A DNA stretch of 64,000 nucleotides from Dermacentor variabilis (taxonomy: Eukaryota; Arthropoda; Arachnida; Ixodida; Ixodidae): the NCBI RefSeq assembly GCF_050947875.1, contig NC_134576.1, positions 55,060,255 to 55,124,254 on the forward strand. Direction: 5' to 3'. The notes under the pieces were generated by a model that made no database searches, was not told the origin of the DNA, and was given only the letters and a program-made list of their open reading frames with translations. Positions within the stretch are counted from its first letter, which is position 1, and the number at the start of each line of letters is the position of its first letter. Positions 31,263 through 42,702 of the stretch are shown here, in pieces. The position numbers and the translations under genes were made by a program.

Positions 31263-33695
31263 TTGCTGAAAGCATCATGAACACTTTCACTTATCACTTT
31301 TAAGTGATCCCCGCTGCCCAGTGTCGTGGGCCGGGAACTAGCATTAAGCGCAAGGTGTGTTGCCGGTTTGTCAAAGTAAATCAACAACCGCCCAATTCTT
31401 GGCTGAAGCCACACGACGAGTATGTGTCATCTGTGCAGAAGAACAACAGATCAGCAGCCTTCGCCCCTTCAGCTTGCGACGACAGAGTAAATCGGGGAGC
31501 TTGTCTTGTCCTGTATCCTAAACTGTGGCGCATACCACTATGGGAGGATTGGCCAAGAAGGAGGCGGTTTTCCGCATGCTTAGAAGTAAAGCGAAACTAG
31601 ATTTGAATAGTGGAGCGTGGGACTACAGAACTGCCATTTAGAAGTGTAATGAAAATTGGTGAGTGCTTGCCGCTGCGCGAAGACGAAGAAGTCGAAGGTG
31701 GGACTCGTGCAGCGCCGCGTGATGTCGACGGTTGAGGTTCCTGTTCGAGCGGGCTCCGACCGAGGCCGGGGTGACGGCGACCGCCAGCCGGAAGCACCGC
31801 AGGTGGCCGTCGTCGCCTCCTGGCGCAACCTGGTCCGCCTCGATCAAGAGCACGATGACGCTGCGAGGAACGAGCAGGTCAGCTGCGGCACTTACCGTTT
31901 TGTGCGAGCCCTGTAATGCCCACCATTTCAATAGGGTCTGAATATTCGCGCACATTCCTCTTGTGCGAGTTTGAAGATGCAATGTGAAAACCTTATCGGA
32001 TGCTTTGACCCCAATGTGTTTGCGATTGAAGAAAGCTAACTGGGCAGGGAAAATACAGCGATTCTATTAAGATTATTGTGCCATAATCGCATTTCGCCGG
32101 TGTTCCTAGCCACGCTCCTTATTACCGGGACTATTTGTTAGTTGGTCGGCAGCAGAGGTTCACAACCGAGTCGACCAGTTGTGCGCAACGACCCAGTTCC
32201 GCAATAGCGCTGCAGCTGTTCACGAAATCTCCAAAGAGAGACTTTCACTAACTTTTGTGTGACAGAAATACTGCATATGTAATGCAGATCATTACTGCCT
32301 GACTTGCGCTGACGTTGTGCTTCTCGCGCTTCATCTTGTCTAAATGAGCACCCGAAAATGTCCCTCTTACCGCATTGAGAACAGTTGCTCAGCCAGGAAA
32401 CGGGGAAGAACAAAAGACGAGTGACGGCTCCACATTGACTTTCCCGCATTAACTACCTGTGACGAAAGGGATTTAGACAGCGCCTACTCACAAGTAATTA
32501 AGATTCTGTCAATGAAGAATTGCACTGCATAAGAAATAAGCTGAAGAGTGAACTTAGCGAGTTTCATTAATATTCTCTACACAAGAACCGGACAAACATG
32601 AGACAATACTTTTAAGTCTATGACACTAAAATACGGGTGCTGTATTATGCGTGCGACATCCAAAAGGAAAAACTATGGCCTTATTTTCTCTACTAAAAAG
32701 AATCGATCTTTATTTACTAAATATTGAAGTCATTCTTGAAGAGATATACACGACAATTGTGAAAAAATGTTGTGCTGTCATTAACGTGCCTTTCCCTAAC
32801 CAGCTGGTTGTAGCGCTATACATGTTGTGCGTGAAAACAACCGCTAGGTAGTCGCACTGCTTTTTAAACTGCTACACTATCGAAGCTGTACTCCTGATGT
32901 GAAATAAAATGGCTGTTATTAAATAATATTAGTACCGTTATTCAAAATTTAAGGTGAATCTCTGCCAAATAGCGAAACGGGTAAAAAACTCCCGAATTAA
33001 GATGCGATCATCGCGAGAAGAAATTATCTGGTATACGACTTGGCCGTACGTGTTAATATACGGTCTTGCTTTGACATTACAGGGTAGATATTAATTCGCC
33101 TGTAGTAATCGCTGCACTACAAGGCCTGATAGGTGTTTTTCTATACACCTATCATAAACAGTTCAACACCTATATGTAGAAGAATGGTGTTAGAATTTTG
33201 GTCGATTCGGGGGTGACAATTGTGGGCTTTCAAGAAAGCCTCGACGTCAATCTGCTAGGTTGTCTCCGGATTAAAGCAGCCGCATACATTTAGTAAGTGT
33301 ACCTAGAGAATATATGAACGTGAGATGTCAAGAAGACAAAGGGGGAGCTGGTGCGAATAGGGTGCGCTTATAATTATAACTTCAGCAGTTATTTCACTGG
33401 AAATGTGGACACGACATGCATATCTTATGTGCATTCGCACCCCTCCTGCTCAAAGCATCACGCTGTTCCTCCTGTCTTTATCAGATAAATTGACAGACGT
33501 TGCTCTCATGCATTTTTTACTTGTAAAAGCTTCGGTTCTTATTATTTCACATAATTACTAGTTTAGGTTTTTGTCTAGCTAGAATTACGCATCACTTAAA
33601 CAAAGTACTAGTGATATTTTACACAGGTTTGATCGTCTTTGTATTTATTTACATTGAGAATAGGCTACCCCAGTTTTTAATACAACAGTCATCGC
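31263..33695. other. No gene recognised; one possible exon at 31722-31877
   Basis: The only coding hint is a CpG-rich plus-strand stretch. ATG 31722 (MSTVEVPVRAGSDRGRGDGD) runs open to a donor-like GAGCAG|GTCAGC at 31877/31878. The minus strand is also open there, so the evidence is weak. The rest is AT-rich and featureless. Confidence 0.4.
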
Positions 33696-33708
33696 TTTGT
33701 CTCATACC

Positions 33709-33943
33709 CGCCGTGGTTGCTCAGTGGCTATGGTGTCAGGCTGCTGAGCACGAGGTCGCGAGGTCGAATCCCGGCCACGGCGGCCGCATTTCGATGGAGG
33801 CGAAATGCGAAAACACCAGTGTACTTAGATTGAGGTGCACGTTAAAAAACCTCAGGTGGTCAAAATTTCTGGAGCCCTCCACTACGGCGTGCCTCAAAAT
33901 CAGAAAGTGGTTTTGGCACGTAAAACCGCATAATTTAATTTAA
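33709..33943 (+). mobile_element. tRNA-derived SINE (Ruka-like), full length with 13-bp TSD
   Basis: The reference copy in this window. It starts cgccgtggttgctcagtgg with an A-box-like gctcagtggctatgg and B-box-like aggtcgaatcccgg. The body follows (ggccgcatttcgatggagg, ccactacggcgtgcctc) and the end is (aattt)n at ~33930. Perfect 13-bp direct repeats tttgtctcatacc lie at 33696-33708 and 33944-33956, so the insertion is recent. Ruka is the SINE family reported from ixodid ticks. The identification is from memory of its features, not a database hit. Confidence 0.85.
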
Positions 33944-33956
33944 TTTGTCTCATACC

Positions 33957-36900
33957 TTTGCTTTCATATAAGGTAATGGGAGATATTAGACAACCGATTG
34001 CTCACATTCAAGAAAGTGATTGCGATGCTTGTACGACCAGGTAAGCACAATCTTGCGGTATATGGGTCCATCAAATAACACCCCTTACATAGCCTATCTG
34101 TTGCAAAAAAAAAAAAATACAGAAAAAGCTTTTGCGACCGCTGATCTAGAAATATTGAGACAATGTGCCGTTCAATGCAAATACGATCGATATATATCTC
34201 TTATCAGGCCCATATTCTCACTATCGCTAGTGTTAATTTCTGCACGAGTAAATAAAGCGAACGTGTCGGCTAGTCGGTTGAAGATCTTGAACTGGGGAAC
34301 AGGGCTACATTTGACCGACTGCCTCTTCTTCGCCCTCGACTTTCGCGCTATTCACTAGTTTAAGTCATCCCGTCTGAAGCTTTGTCAAGAAGACTTCTGC
34401 AGCCAAAGCTTGCAAGGCTTCCGGATACCGAGCTCCAGGCAACCGTTCTTACTACTTCGTTAAGCTTCTGTGCGTTTTATTCCGGTACGAATTTTGGACA
34501 TTGCTCAGAAACGAGTTAGCATCTTATCTTTGAGTACGGTTTGCAATCGCAGCTCTGTGGTAACACGGGTTTATGGACTCTACGAGGATATGGTCGCGTT
34601 GTAGCGACGGCGAGAATGCAGACAGCAGCGAGAACTGTGATTTACGAAACTAACTCCTCAGCGAGCGCACTCGTGCCCCGAAAAACGAGGGACACTCAAA
34701 GCACAAAGAGAACGATGAGTATACAGTCGGCGATGGATCTTAAGATTCGTTAGGCGGCTCAAGCACGTCAGCTATTTTATACGCGACTCGTCAGAGATTA
34801 CAACGTACAAATTGCTGGTGCTGACGTGCCTCTCAGAACGCACAGCACTGTCGCGTCGCGCATGCAATATGATCACACTAATCGCGGCGGCAGCAGTTGA
34901 GCATGTTCTGATATATATGCCGGCGCGCTCTGCACTGACCGATAATGTTAAAGGCCAAACTCAACGAAAACTTGCCGGCGCGCGAAAGCTCGCGTCCACA
35001 GGCCTATACGGGTGCGCAGACAGTGCGGGGCAGATAACACGCGTCAAAGTGCAGCGCGAGCACAGATACCTTCTCAAAATCAAAACGAAACAAAAAAGCT
35101 TTGTTGGACGATTAAGCTTCGCCTTTAAGAGTGGAACGCGATAGTATTCAGAGCTCCCTGACTGCTTCTCACGCTTCCATGCACTTGCAGCTTATGTAAC
35201 CGTAATGTTTACCGGGAAACGCTGGCGGTGAACGCTATGCAGGAAGGCGAGCTTTCCGGTAGAAACGCGGCCTCTTGCATGGGCTGATCCGGGAGGCAGT
35301 GCACAGCTGCACAATAAATTACGTCATTTTCACGTTTCTGTTAGTGTTTCGCACTTTTAGTATTTAAGTCTGAGAGGATTTAACAGAAAAGGCGTGAGCT
35401 GTCGGTGTTTTGTTCCACGAGGTTTATTTTGTGGGTTGTGATTCTGAAACTTCCGAGGAATAACTTCCGAATAACTTTCCGAGGAATAAGACACGGTATC
35501 AGCAACTTTAATGACAGAATGGCGAAGGAATATAAACCTCATATAGTCCCTGTGATATAACAAGGCGTGTCATAACATATACATAAATATACACGAAGAT
35601 TTGTCGCTCACGGACAACTCCGCCGGCGCCGACACGAGATTTTCTGCGACACGCAGCTCTTCACGCTATTGCGTTAAAATACGAAACGTTGTCTGCCACG
35701 ATGAATACAGTGAAATTACTGAAGCAAGCGGGAGCGCGCTTGTAAGTTCAAAACGTCATTGCGAGCGAGGCGGGTGAATTCGCGCGCGCCGAATTCGAAC
35801 TTTTGCGCGCTGGCAAGTGTACGCGGATTTGGACCTTAGCAGTTGTTAGCAGGTTGAAGAGCGGTCACCTGAAAAAGGATTAAGAATGTGTGCGTGTCAT
35901 TCCAATTTTTTCCAACAAACATGGCGATCACTGAAGTCAGGGCTGACACGTCGAAGATGAAGGCGATGTGAATCAGCTTGCAATTCGAACTTCAGAGATA
36001 GAGGGTGAAGGGTTGCGGAATAAAGCTGTAAAAGGTCGTTCTCCCTGGTGCAAAAGTTCAGGCAGAATAAAATCACAAGCGTTATTGGTACCTCAACATA
36101 CTAAGAATGTTGAAGCCGTTCAATGTGTCTCCTAAGACTCCAGGATGGTGGAGTAAGAAGCATAAGGCTAAGTAAAATCTTCAGAACAGGTTTCAACGCA
36201 TGGCACTTGCTTTTGAATAAAAATGTCATTGTTCCATTCTACATATGGCAATTTAAAATATGAGCTAACGTGAAAACCCGCAAGAGTAAAAGCAACGGAG
36301 TTCTGAAGCTCAACTGCGCCGTAATTCGGCAAGGCAAGGAATCGATTTCTTTTTCCAGTGGGCTAGCGCGGACATTCTTCGCAACCGTTCGCAGTTAAAC
36401 AGCAAAATATAGCGAGTTCTCTAGGAAGAGGCAACATTGCCATGTATTGTAACGTGCACTTATTTATCCTATTCTCGAGGACTGCACTTCGCCCGCTAGC
36501 AAATTGAAGTTATCGCTTGGCGCAAGACGCGCCTGCATGATTTGGAAACTACTCGAACGTTATCGTTGAGTCTATCAGTTGCGTATGTTCGCGCCGCACC
36601 TTGTATAATCCGATTGTACGCGAGACACGAATTCTGTAGAACTCTCTGGGAGGCACGCGGACACCAGTGAATGCCTTAGAACCTTTGACGCGTCGTGTGG
36701 CAAAACCGACGCGCTAGACCGGCAGGTCAGATGTTCGACGATCGCCGACTGGACTCGCCGTTGTCGTTGTGGTTTTAGTGTAACCTGTTTTATGGGCACA
36801 GATTCCCCCAACAGAGAGTTCGTGTCGTGATTCACAGTTTATTGCTACTGTGTTTTTCACCGTCACTTCAACGTGACAACTTAGAGGCAGAGGTTTTTGT

Positions 36901-37372
36901 GTTCGCAGATGATGCCTGAAGCTGGATATGCGCTCCCGTTTGCGATTGCGAACAGAATGAGCACCGATATTGTAAGCAATTTTATCCCTTTGTAAAGTGG
37001 GAATAATGCGATTCTTAATTGGGAGGAGCGATTTCTCTAGTAATTCAATTGAAGGCTTGGCTAAGCTATGTTCAAATTGCGTAAAGTAATTCCGGCACAT
37101 TTTGACCTGTATGAAATAATACGCCACAGAACGTTCTTTGTAGGGGGCGTGAAAGTGCGCGAGGGGTTTCTAAACGTGTCAGCCTCTCTGCAAGTGATGT
37201 CTCAAAGAATATCACATTTTTTCTGACTTGAAAATGTGCAAATCAGTGTAGCAGAATTATGCATATCTGATTATTCAGCAGTCTAGTACAAGGAAACTTT
37301 ACGTTGTCATTGCCCTGTAGGTAACGATGCAATGCTATGCGGGCAGCGCCGAAGAGTCAAAGGACAAAAGAA
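33957..37372. other. No gene recognised
   Basis: About 3.4 kb without a supportable gene. A CpG-rich patch at 35610-35830 (ccggcgccgacacgagattttctgcg read in pieces, and gaattcgcgcgcgccgaatt) looks repeat-like. Frames at 34541, 34812, 36575 and 36714 carry no known domain. Confidence 0.55.
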
Positions 37373-37394
37373 AACACACACACACAGACACACA

Positions 37395-37427
<33 letters not shown>

Positions 37428-37452
37428 GCACGCACGCACGCACACACACACG
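37373..37452. repeat. Alternating purine-pyrimidine tract (CA)n-(CG)n-(CACG)n
   Basis: 80 bp of almost uninterrupted alternating purine-pyrimidine sequence with a (CG)8-like core, the classic composition for Z-DNA. It ends 173 bp before the start codon of the M13-like gene. Confidence 0.95.
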
Positions 37453-37625
37453 CTGCGAATTCCATCTCCTAGCCAATTTAGTTCCAATGGCGAAATGCAA
37501 CCGATTATTTACAAAACTTAGTTGCAAGTTGGCTGGCGTTCCTAGTTCGTATCTTCGTAAGTTTTGCCCGCCCGTAACCGCAGGAATTTCATTATGTGCA
37601 GCCCGGTGAAAGGCTGCTGCACAGG

Positions 37626-39494
37626 ATGGTGAACCACAGCATCACGCTGTTGCGGGGAGCTCGCAAGGCGGCCACATTTCTGGCCATCCTCTTGGGCGCC
37701 GCCATGTTGATCAAGTTGATGACTCTGGCCGACGAGACGGTCGCCGCACGTCGCAGCCTGGTGCGCGGCAATTACGACCTGCTGTCGACGTTGCGCGCAG
37801 TGTGCGACAGCCACGCCTGCCAGAAGTACGGCTGGGAGGTGCAGGCGTCGCTGGACGCGTCCCGCGATCCTTGCCGCAGCTTGTACGACTTCGTGTGCGG
37901 CCGCTGGCGACGAGGAGCCGCCGTCCCGTCCGTGCGCGAGATGGTCGAAGCAAGACTGCTCAAGGAGGCACTGAACACCGTCCTCTCCACGAGCTCGGTC
38001 ACGCCTTCGGTCAGACCGCACACCGTCTCCGACAGGGTGGCTGGCCTCGTCAGTTCCTGCTTGCGGGCCGAACGGGATCCGAGCGAACTGCGAACGTTCC
38101 TGACGAAGCGCGGCGTTCTGCCTCATCGGTGGCGTAGCAGCCCTCACGCGGTGCTCCGCACACTGGTAGACCTGTCTGCAAACTGGGACATTCACGTGTG
38201 GTTCCAATTGCGCATTGATTCGTACGAAAACGAGCCGGCCACAGTTTTCATTGGCCGGAGCAAGAGCCTGCGAAAATGGGCAGATGTTTTCAGAAGGACC
38301 GGAAAAAACAAGAAATACAGAGCGGGAGTCGTGGGGGCCTTCAGAGTGCTAGGTCTGCTGGACAAAGAAGTAGCCGCGGACATGGCGCAGAAGGGGTCTA
38401 TCGACGCGCTGGTGAGCAATCTTCTCAAGAACGCCGAGATGATCCCCGAAAGAGGGCCGCTGGACTTGCACCTTGAGACGATGGCAGAAACGTTGACGCC
38501 AGCAGTTTCTGCTAAGGCGTGGGTCGATGCGCTCCGTGCGGCCGTGCCTACAGCAGCGAACATCTCGGAAAAGACATTTGTCCGTGTTGAGAGCACGAGG
38601 GTCCTCCGCACTTTGAACAGCCTGCTCGAATTTGGGGGTCGGAGGCCAAATGATGTGGCACAACACATCGCCTATCGGACATTCACGAAGATTGGCTGGA
38701 TGGTCGATGGCAGCAACTCCACCGTCCGTGACCGCCCGCTTCGTTTCATGCCGGCCAGGATGACGAACCGGTGTCTGCGCGAGGTGGAGCGGATGACGGG
38801 ACTCGCTTGGTTCAGCCTGCTTAGGGCCCCGCACGTGGAAGGACACTTCACTCGCGAACCACTGGCCTTGATTCTCCCCGGGAGGGCATCGCCAACCAGC
38901 ATCGGCAGCCCTGCGGACGCCTCCGTGGAGCTGGGCGACCTTCCAGCCCCTCAGCATTCGTTCTTCGCCGAATGGGTGGCGTTCAAAGAGGCGAGGCGCG
39001 AGCTGACAGCTTCGGGACTCTACGACATCCTCAGAATAGACGGCGTGCAAGGTGACTTGTGGCATGGGGAGCGGAACCTGACGGTGGAGCCACTCGTCTT
39101 CTCTTACCCGTTCTTCCACTCCCAGCTGCATCCCGTGCTGAACTACGGGGGAGCCGGAAGGCTAATAGCGCGGGCTCTCCTCGGCCTTGTTTCGCCTAAC
39201 GCTTCGGCGAAAGCGACCGAAGAGCTGGCCGTGTCAATGGCTCTGCGCGCCCTTCGCGGTACTCTGGGTGGTCACGTGGACACATTCACCAACAGCGCCG
39301 CAGTAGAACAACTGTTTTTCATGGCTTCGTGCTATGCCGTCTGCGACGCAGAAGATGCAGCGGGAACGGCACGTCGCATGTGCGACGCTCCCGTCATGAA
39401 ACTGCGGGCGTACCGCACAGCTTTCGGGTGTAGCCCTCCGCGAGGGAGAAAATCGCGGACTGCGCATAAAATGTTTATCGACTTCGGTCGCTAG
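37626..39494 (+). CDS. Neprilysin-like M13 family protein, catalytically dead, single exon
   Basis: A 622-residue type II membrane protein of the M13 (neprilysin/endothelin-converting-enzyme) fold. Start is ATG 37626 (MVNHSITLLRG; context caggATGG). A hydrophobic anchor covers ~14-34 (KAATFLAILLGAAMLIKLM). The family's N-terminal cysteine pattern is present: VCDSHAC at 59-65, DPCRSLYDFVCGRW at 81-94. The long middle matches M13_N in general layout. At the active site the NYG of M13 is kept (LNYGGAGRL, ~505-513), but the zinc motif HExxH is replaced by RLIAR (512-516). A C-terminal FTNSAAVEQLFFMASCYAVC and AFGCSPP echo M13, but the terminal Cys-x-x-Trp is missing. M13 proteins act outside the cell on peptides. 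This one probably cannot hydrolyse anything. Intronless, open over 1.9 kb, so either a retained pseudoenzyme gene or a young retrocopy. Confidence 0.8.
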   Translation: MVNHSITLLRGARKAATFLAILLGAAMLIKLMTLADETVAARRSLVRGNYDLLSTLRAVCDSHACQKYGWEVQASLDASRDPCRSLYDFVCGRWRRGAAVPSVREMVEARLLKEALNTVLSTSSVTPSVRPHTVSDRVAGLVSSCLRAERDPSELRTFLTKRGVLPHRWRSSPHAVLRTLVDLSANWDIHVWFQLRIDSYENEPATVFIGRSKSLRKWADVFRRTGKNKKYRAGVVGAFRVLGLLDKEVAADMAQKGSIDALVSNLLKNAEMIPERGPLDLHLETMAETLTPAVSAKAWVDALRAAVPTAANISEKTFVRVESTRVLRTLNSLLEFGGRRPNDVAQHIAYRTFTKIGWMVDGSNSTVRDRPLRFMPARMTNRCLREVERMTGLAWFSLLRAPHVEGHFTREPLALILPGRASPTSIGSPADASVELGDLPAPQHSFFAEWVAFKEARRELTASGLYDILRIDGVQGDLWHGERNLTVEPLVFSYPFFHSQLHPVLNYGGAGRLIARALLGLVSPNASAKATEELAVSMALRALRGTLGGHVDTFTNSAAVEQLFFMASCYAVCDAEDAAGTARRMCDAPVMKLRAYRTAFGCSPPRGRKSRTAHKMFIDFGR

Positions 39495-40434
39495 ACACCT
39501 CACCGCGTGCTGCTATCCTTATGTTTATGTCGCTAGCGTCACGTTTCCGTTTCGTAAAACGAAGAAAGAACGCGTAATATATGTACGAGTAAAATTCGTA
39601 AAATGACTAAAAGATTCCTAAGGCACAGTTTTTGAAACTTCAAAGTTTACTTTCTCTTAGAAGTAGCACACAGGTACTATAGAGGAATGTTCCAAGTGTG
39701 ATAACGCAACGCGCTTTCGTCGACTGTTTCGTGCACCCCCTGGCGACGTACTCAAGTTTTATGTAGGTGACCAAGGCGCGACATTTCGCAGTAATAACGT
39801 CGTAACGCTAATTCGGGCCTTTTGAAAGTTGGCTTACTGGTGTTGTCTACGTAACAGGATTGAAAGCTGTACGCTTCTGATATGCTACGCAACAACTAAA
39901 AATGCGTTGTAAGTCGATAAACAATTAGAAAGCATACAAAGACGGAGTACAAAACTGAACTCGCTAGTAATTTTGCGTTTATCCGTAAGGCAGTCGCACA
40001 GGCCGTGAAGAATGCGCGTGTTACAACTTCTATATAAAGAAGTTCAAAATCAAACCTTATTAGGATTGCCAAATTGGGCAAGTTGGATGCATTCATCTCT
40101 TTTACAGACCCACTCTTTGACATGGACAGGTGAAGTGACACGGGGCGTGTGCTGACTACCAACTAATGTTATTACGGTGAATATCAACTTTTTAAAGATA
40201 AAATTGTGGTAAATACAAAGCTAAATATATTCCGTTGGTAGTCAGCACATGGTTTGTATAACTTCGCCTATCCGTGTAAGAGAGTAGTCTGTAAACGTGA
40301 GCGGCGTGCAATAACAAGGTTGCTATGACTACCAACTGGGCTAGTGCAGAGTAGGGTATAACCCCGGGTCGACGCTTGGCCAGCGTCACGACGCGTTAAA
40401 CCGTCGTTTGCCGGCAGGTTGTTAAAGTTATCCC
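39495..40434. other. No gene recognised (3' flank of M13-like gene)
   Basis: No clear AATAAA directly after the stop and no coding domain. A short phrase about 'ctaccaact' recurs (40158, 40329 and inverted near 40236), which may be weak repeat structure. Confidence 0.5.
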
Positions 40435-41090
40435 TATCCTACCCTATGACTACCATCGCAAACTTCCACAGATTGCAGGAGAAAGCAGTGCGAATAACCG
40501 TAAATGTTCCTATCACTCCCACACTAAGCCTATTTTTGATTACCTGAGATTGCTTCCTGCATTTGATTTATATAAATTCATTCTTATGAAATGCTACAAT
40601 GTAGGCGTTGAACAGAATCTCCCATTTATCCTAGAACTTGCAAATTTAACTAAGCGAACAAATATACATAATACACGCACCCTTGGGAACTGGAGAGCAT
40701 ATCCTTCTCAAGGACCACCTATAGTAAGCAAACGATAAAGTGCATGTTACCAACTAAACTAAACAATTTGTAATTCACAAAGAAAATTGATCACGTATTC
40801 GTCTAGTTTCTTGTTTATTAATGTGTGCTAATTTTCGTCTTTCTGAGTGGACTTTTTCCTTAATTTTTGTACTTTAAATGCTAAATGTACCAAAGATATA
40901 TTCTACAGGAACTTAATTTGTGAGTAGATTGTAACCGGACACTCTCACTTGCAGCATCCTGCTGCCGGTGTCCTTTAAATGGCGTCTAGGTCTCTGTCGA
41001 TCCTTCTGTGGCCCTTCGCCTATACGGCGCTCAGCGTCGTTGTACTTTTTTAGTGCTGGGTGTTGAAGAAAAGTGAACTTGACTTTGACT
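40435..41090 (+). pseudogene. LINE RT C-terminal fragment and 3' end
   Basis: Plus-strand debris: LQEKAVRI-type segment (40475), then MLPAFDLYKFILMKCYNVG at 40550 and LELANLTKRTNIHNTRTLGN, typical of the region after the RT in jockey/CR1/L2-like LINEs. A 3' UTR-like stretch follows to a tail of gaaaagtgaacttgactttg (41068-41087). Frame changes and a stop at ~40736 show it is dead. The 5' part is missing. Confidence 0.65.
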
Positions 41091-42210
41091 TAGTCGAGAA
41101 TGTGTTGTGAGTGCGTGGAAGTGTGGCTGTAGTTGGAGATCGCCCTAGTGTGTGAGCTAACCAGCGGGCTAGATCAACCCACAACCAGGCCTGAATAGCC
41201 GATAACTCAGCGCCACAAGAACTCTTAATACAAGGCGCTTCGTGGACACCCGTATGGTGGAGGGATCGAGTGTGATGAAAGGGAAAGCTGCCATCCACAC
41301 AGGATGAAGGCGGAGGCTGCAAAGCGCTAAGATGTGTGATCTGCTGTCCCTCTGGTTTGTTCAAAGGTAAAGTGAAGAATGCTGAAGGCTTAGCAGAACA
41401 ATGTACAATCCCATAGACCAATATAGGGGACGCGGAACGGTACTGCCTGCGCTCTTCTGCCCACTGATGCTTCGGTGGGAAATGGTGTGCCCATGCGCAG
41501 CAGTCGTGATGTGACACTCACGAAAGACGCGGTAGGTGGCATCCTTATTGTTTCACTTCCTGTTACGACTTTCGTGCGCACTGACGCGTGCTCTGTGGGG
41601 AAGCGTCGAGATACATATTGCAATTTAAACTTTTTGTCTGGGCAGGTCATTGGTAACGACAGCTTTCGGTAGTTACATTTTTCCTTGATAGTTTTTCTTT
41701 GCCTGCCATTTTCTGGTTCCGCCTCGGTCGGTCGGCCGCTGGTCGGGCTCTCGCTGAAAAGATTCACATTCAATTAAAGAAAGTAAACGCGTTAGGCGGC
41801 ACAATTACAACTTAGGCCTCACAGCGGAGCTACCTGATGCTCTAACCATTAGGCCACGATGAATAGCTTGCTTCTCACGTTCCAAAGTCAGCCAGCTCTT
41901 TGCAACATTTGGCGCGTGTTGCCTGTGTCACTTGTCTTCCTTTTTTGTGTGCGTGAGAGCTTGCGTTTTGAGGTGCCGCGTTAGATTTGCACTATCTTCG
42001 GGACAGGCATGCTGTCCTCGTAGTAGCTTACGCTATCTAGAAACTACGTTACATTGGACCGACTTCATGACCGCCCAAGGCCTTAACGTTTTTCCTGTGG
42101 AGTACAAATGCCGTCGTCGTTTTGACATAGACCACATGACATGGCTATAGGGACGTTCGATTGTATAACCCCTATATATATACATCTCAATTTGTTTTAA
42201 TAAAGTCTTT
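41091..42210. other. Unassigned; possible tRNA-like fragment and LINE-type tail
   Basis: On the minus strand at 41866-41822 a tRNA-like A-box phrase (gtggcctaatggttagagca) is visible without a B box, probably a SINE head. At 42199-42210 aataaagtcttt precedes the (ACTC)n tract, like a LINE 3' end. Nothing else is supported. Confidence 0.4.
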
Positions 42211-42226
42211 ACTCACTCACTCACTC
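42211..42226. repeat. (ACTC)n, 5' flank of the I-type LINE
   Basis: Four ACTC units directly before the LINE 5' end. The same repeat resumes directly after its 3' end (48120), so the element sits inside an ACTC tract. Confidence 0.9.
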
Positions 42227-42702
42227 CCACGTACCCGAGCACACGAGGGTTGGACCCTCCCGCGTGTAGCCGTGCGCGGCTTAGCCGTGTCCGGGGAAAG
42301 GGGGATCCTGGAGGTTGAGCCGATGCCGGGTGTTCGGACCTTTAAGGCCCCCCGGCGGAGGCAACACACCTCTTTGGCCTCTGCTTCACGTAGACGGCAC
42401 CCCCGGACTGACCCACCCGGGGGAAATCGGTAGTCGCCTTTTCCTGTCTCTCTCTCCTGAAACCTTCGTCTTTCCCTTCCACTTTTAGTACTTTCCTGTC
42501 TCCTTCTCTCTTCTATTTACTTCCTTCTTCTTGGCGGCAAGGGTTAACCTTGTGTGGCTATCGAACCTTGGGTACACCATATTTGGTTATAGTGGCGGCG
42601 TACGACTGGCGTCGTGCAGACTTGTATGCAAGCTCTGCCGCGTCCCCGCGTTGGGCTCCGTGGTGGGCGGTCGGCGCTGTTGCCGAATTTTTATATATCT
42701 TC

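Noticed and set aside
37542..38207. 221-codon minus-strand frame opposite the M13-like gene
   Set aside because: Antisense shadow of a GC-rich coding sequence.
41050..41773. Two overlapping minus-strand frames (155 and 127 codons)
   Set aside because: No domain found; composition and position between LINE remnants suggest repeat debris.
41822..41866. Possible tRNA gene on the minus strand
   Set aside because: Only an A-box-like phrase is present; there is no B box or cloverleaf, so it is at best a SINE head fragment.
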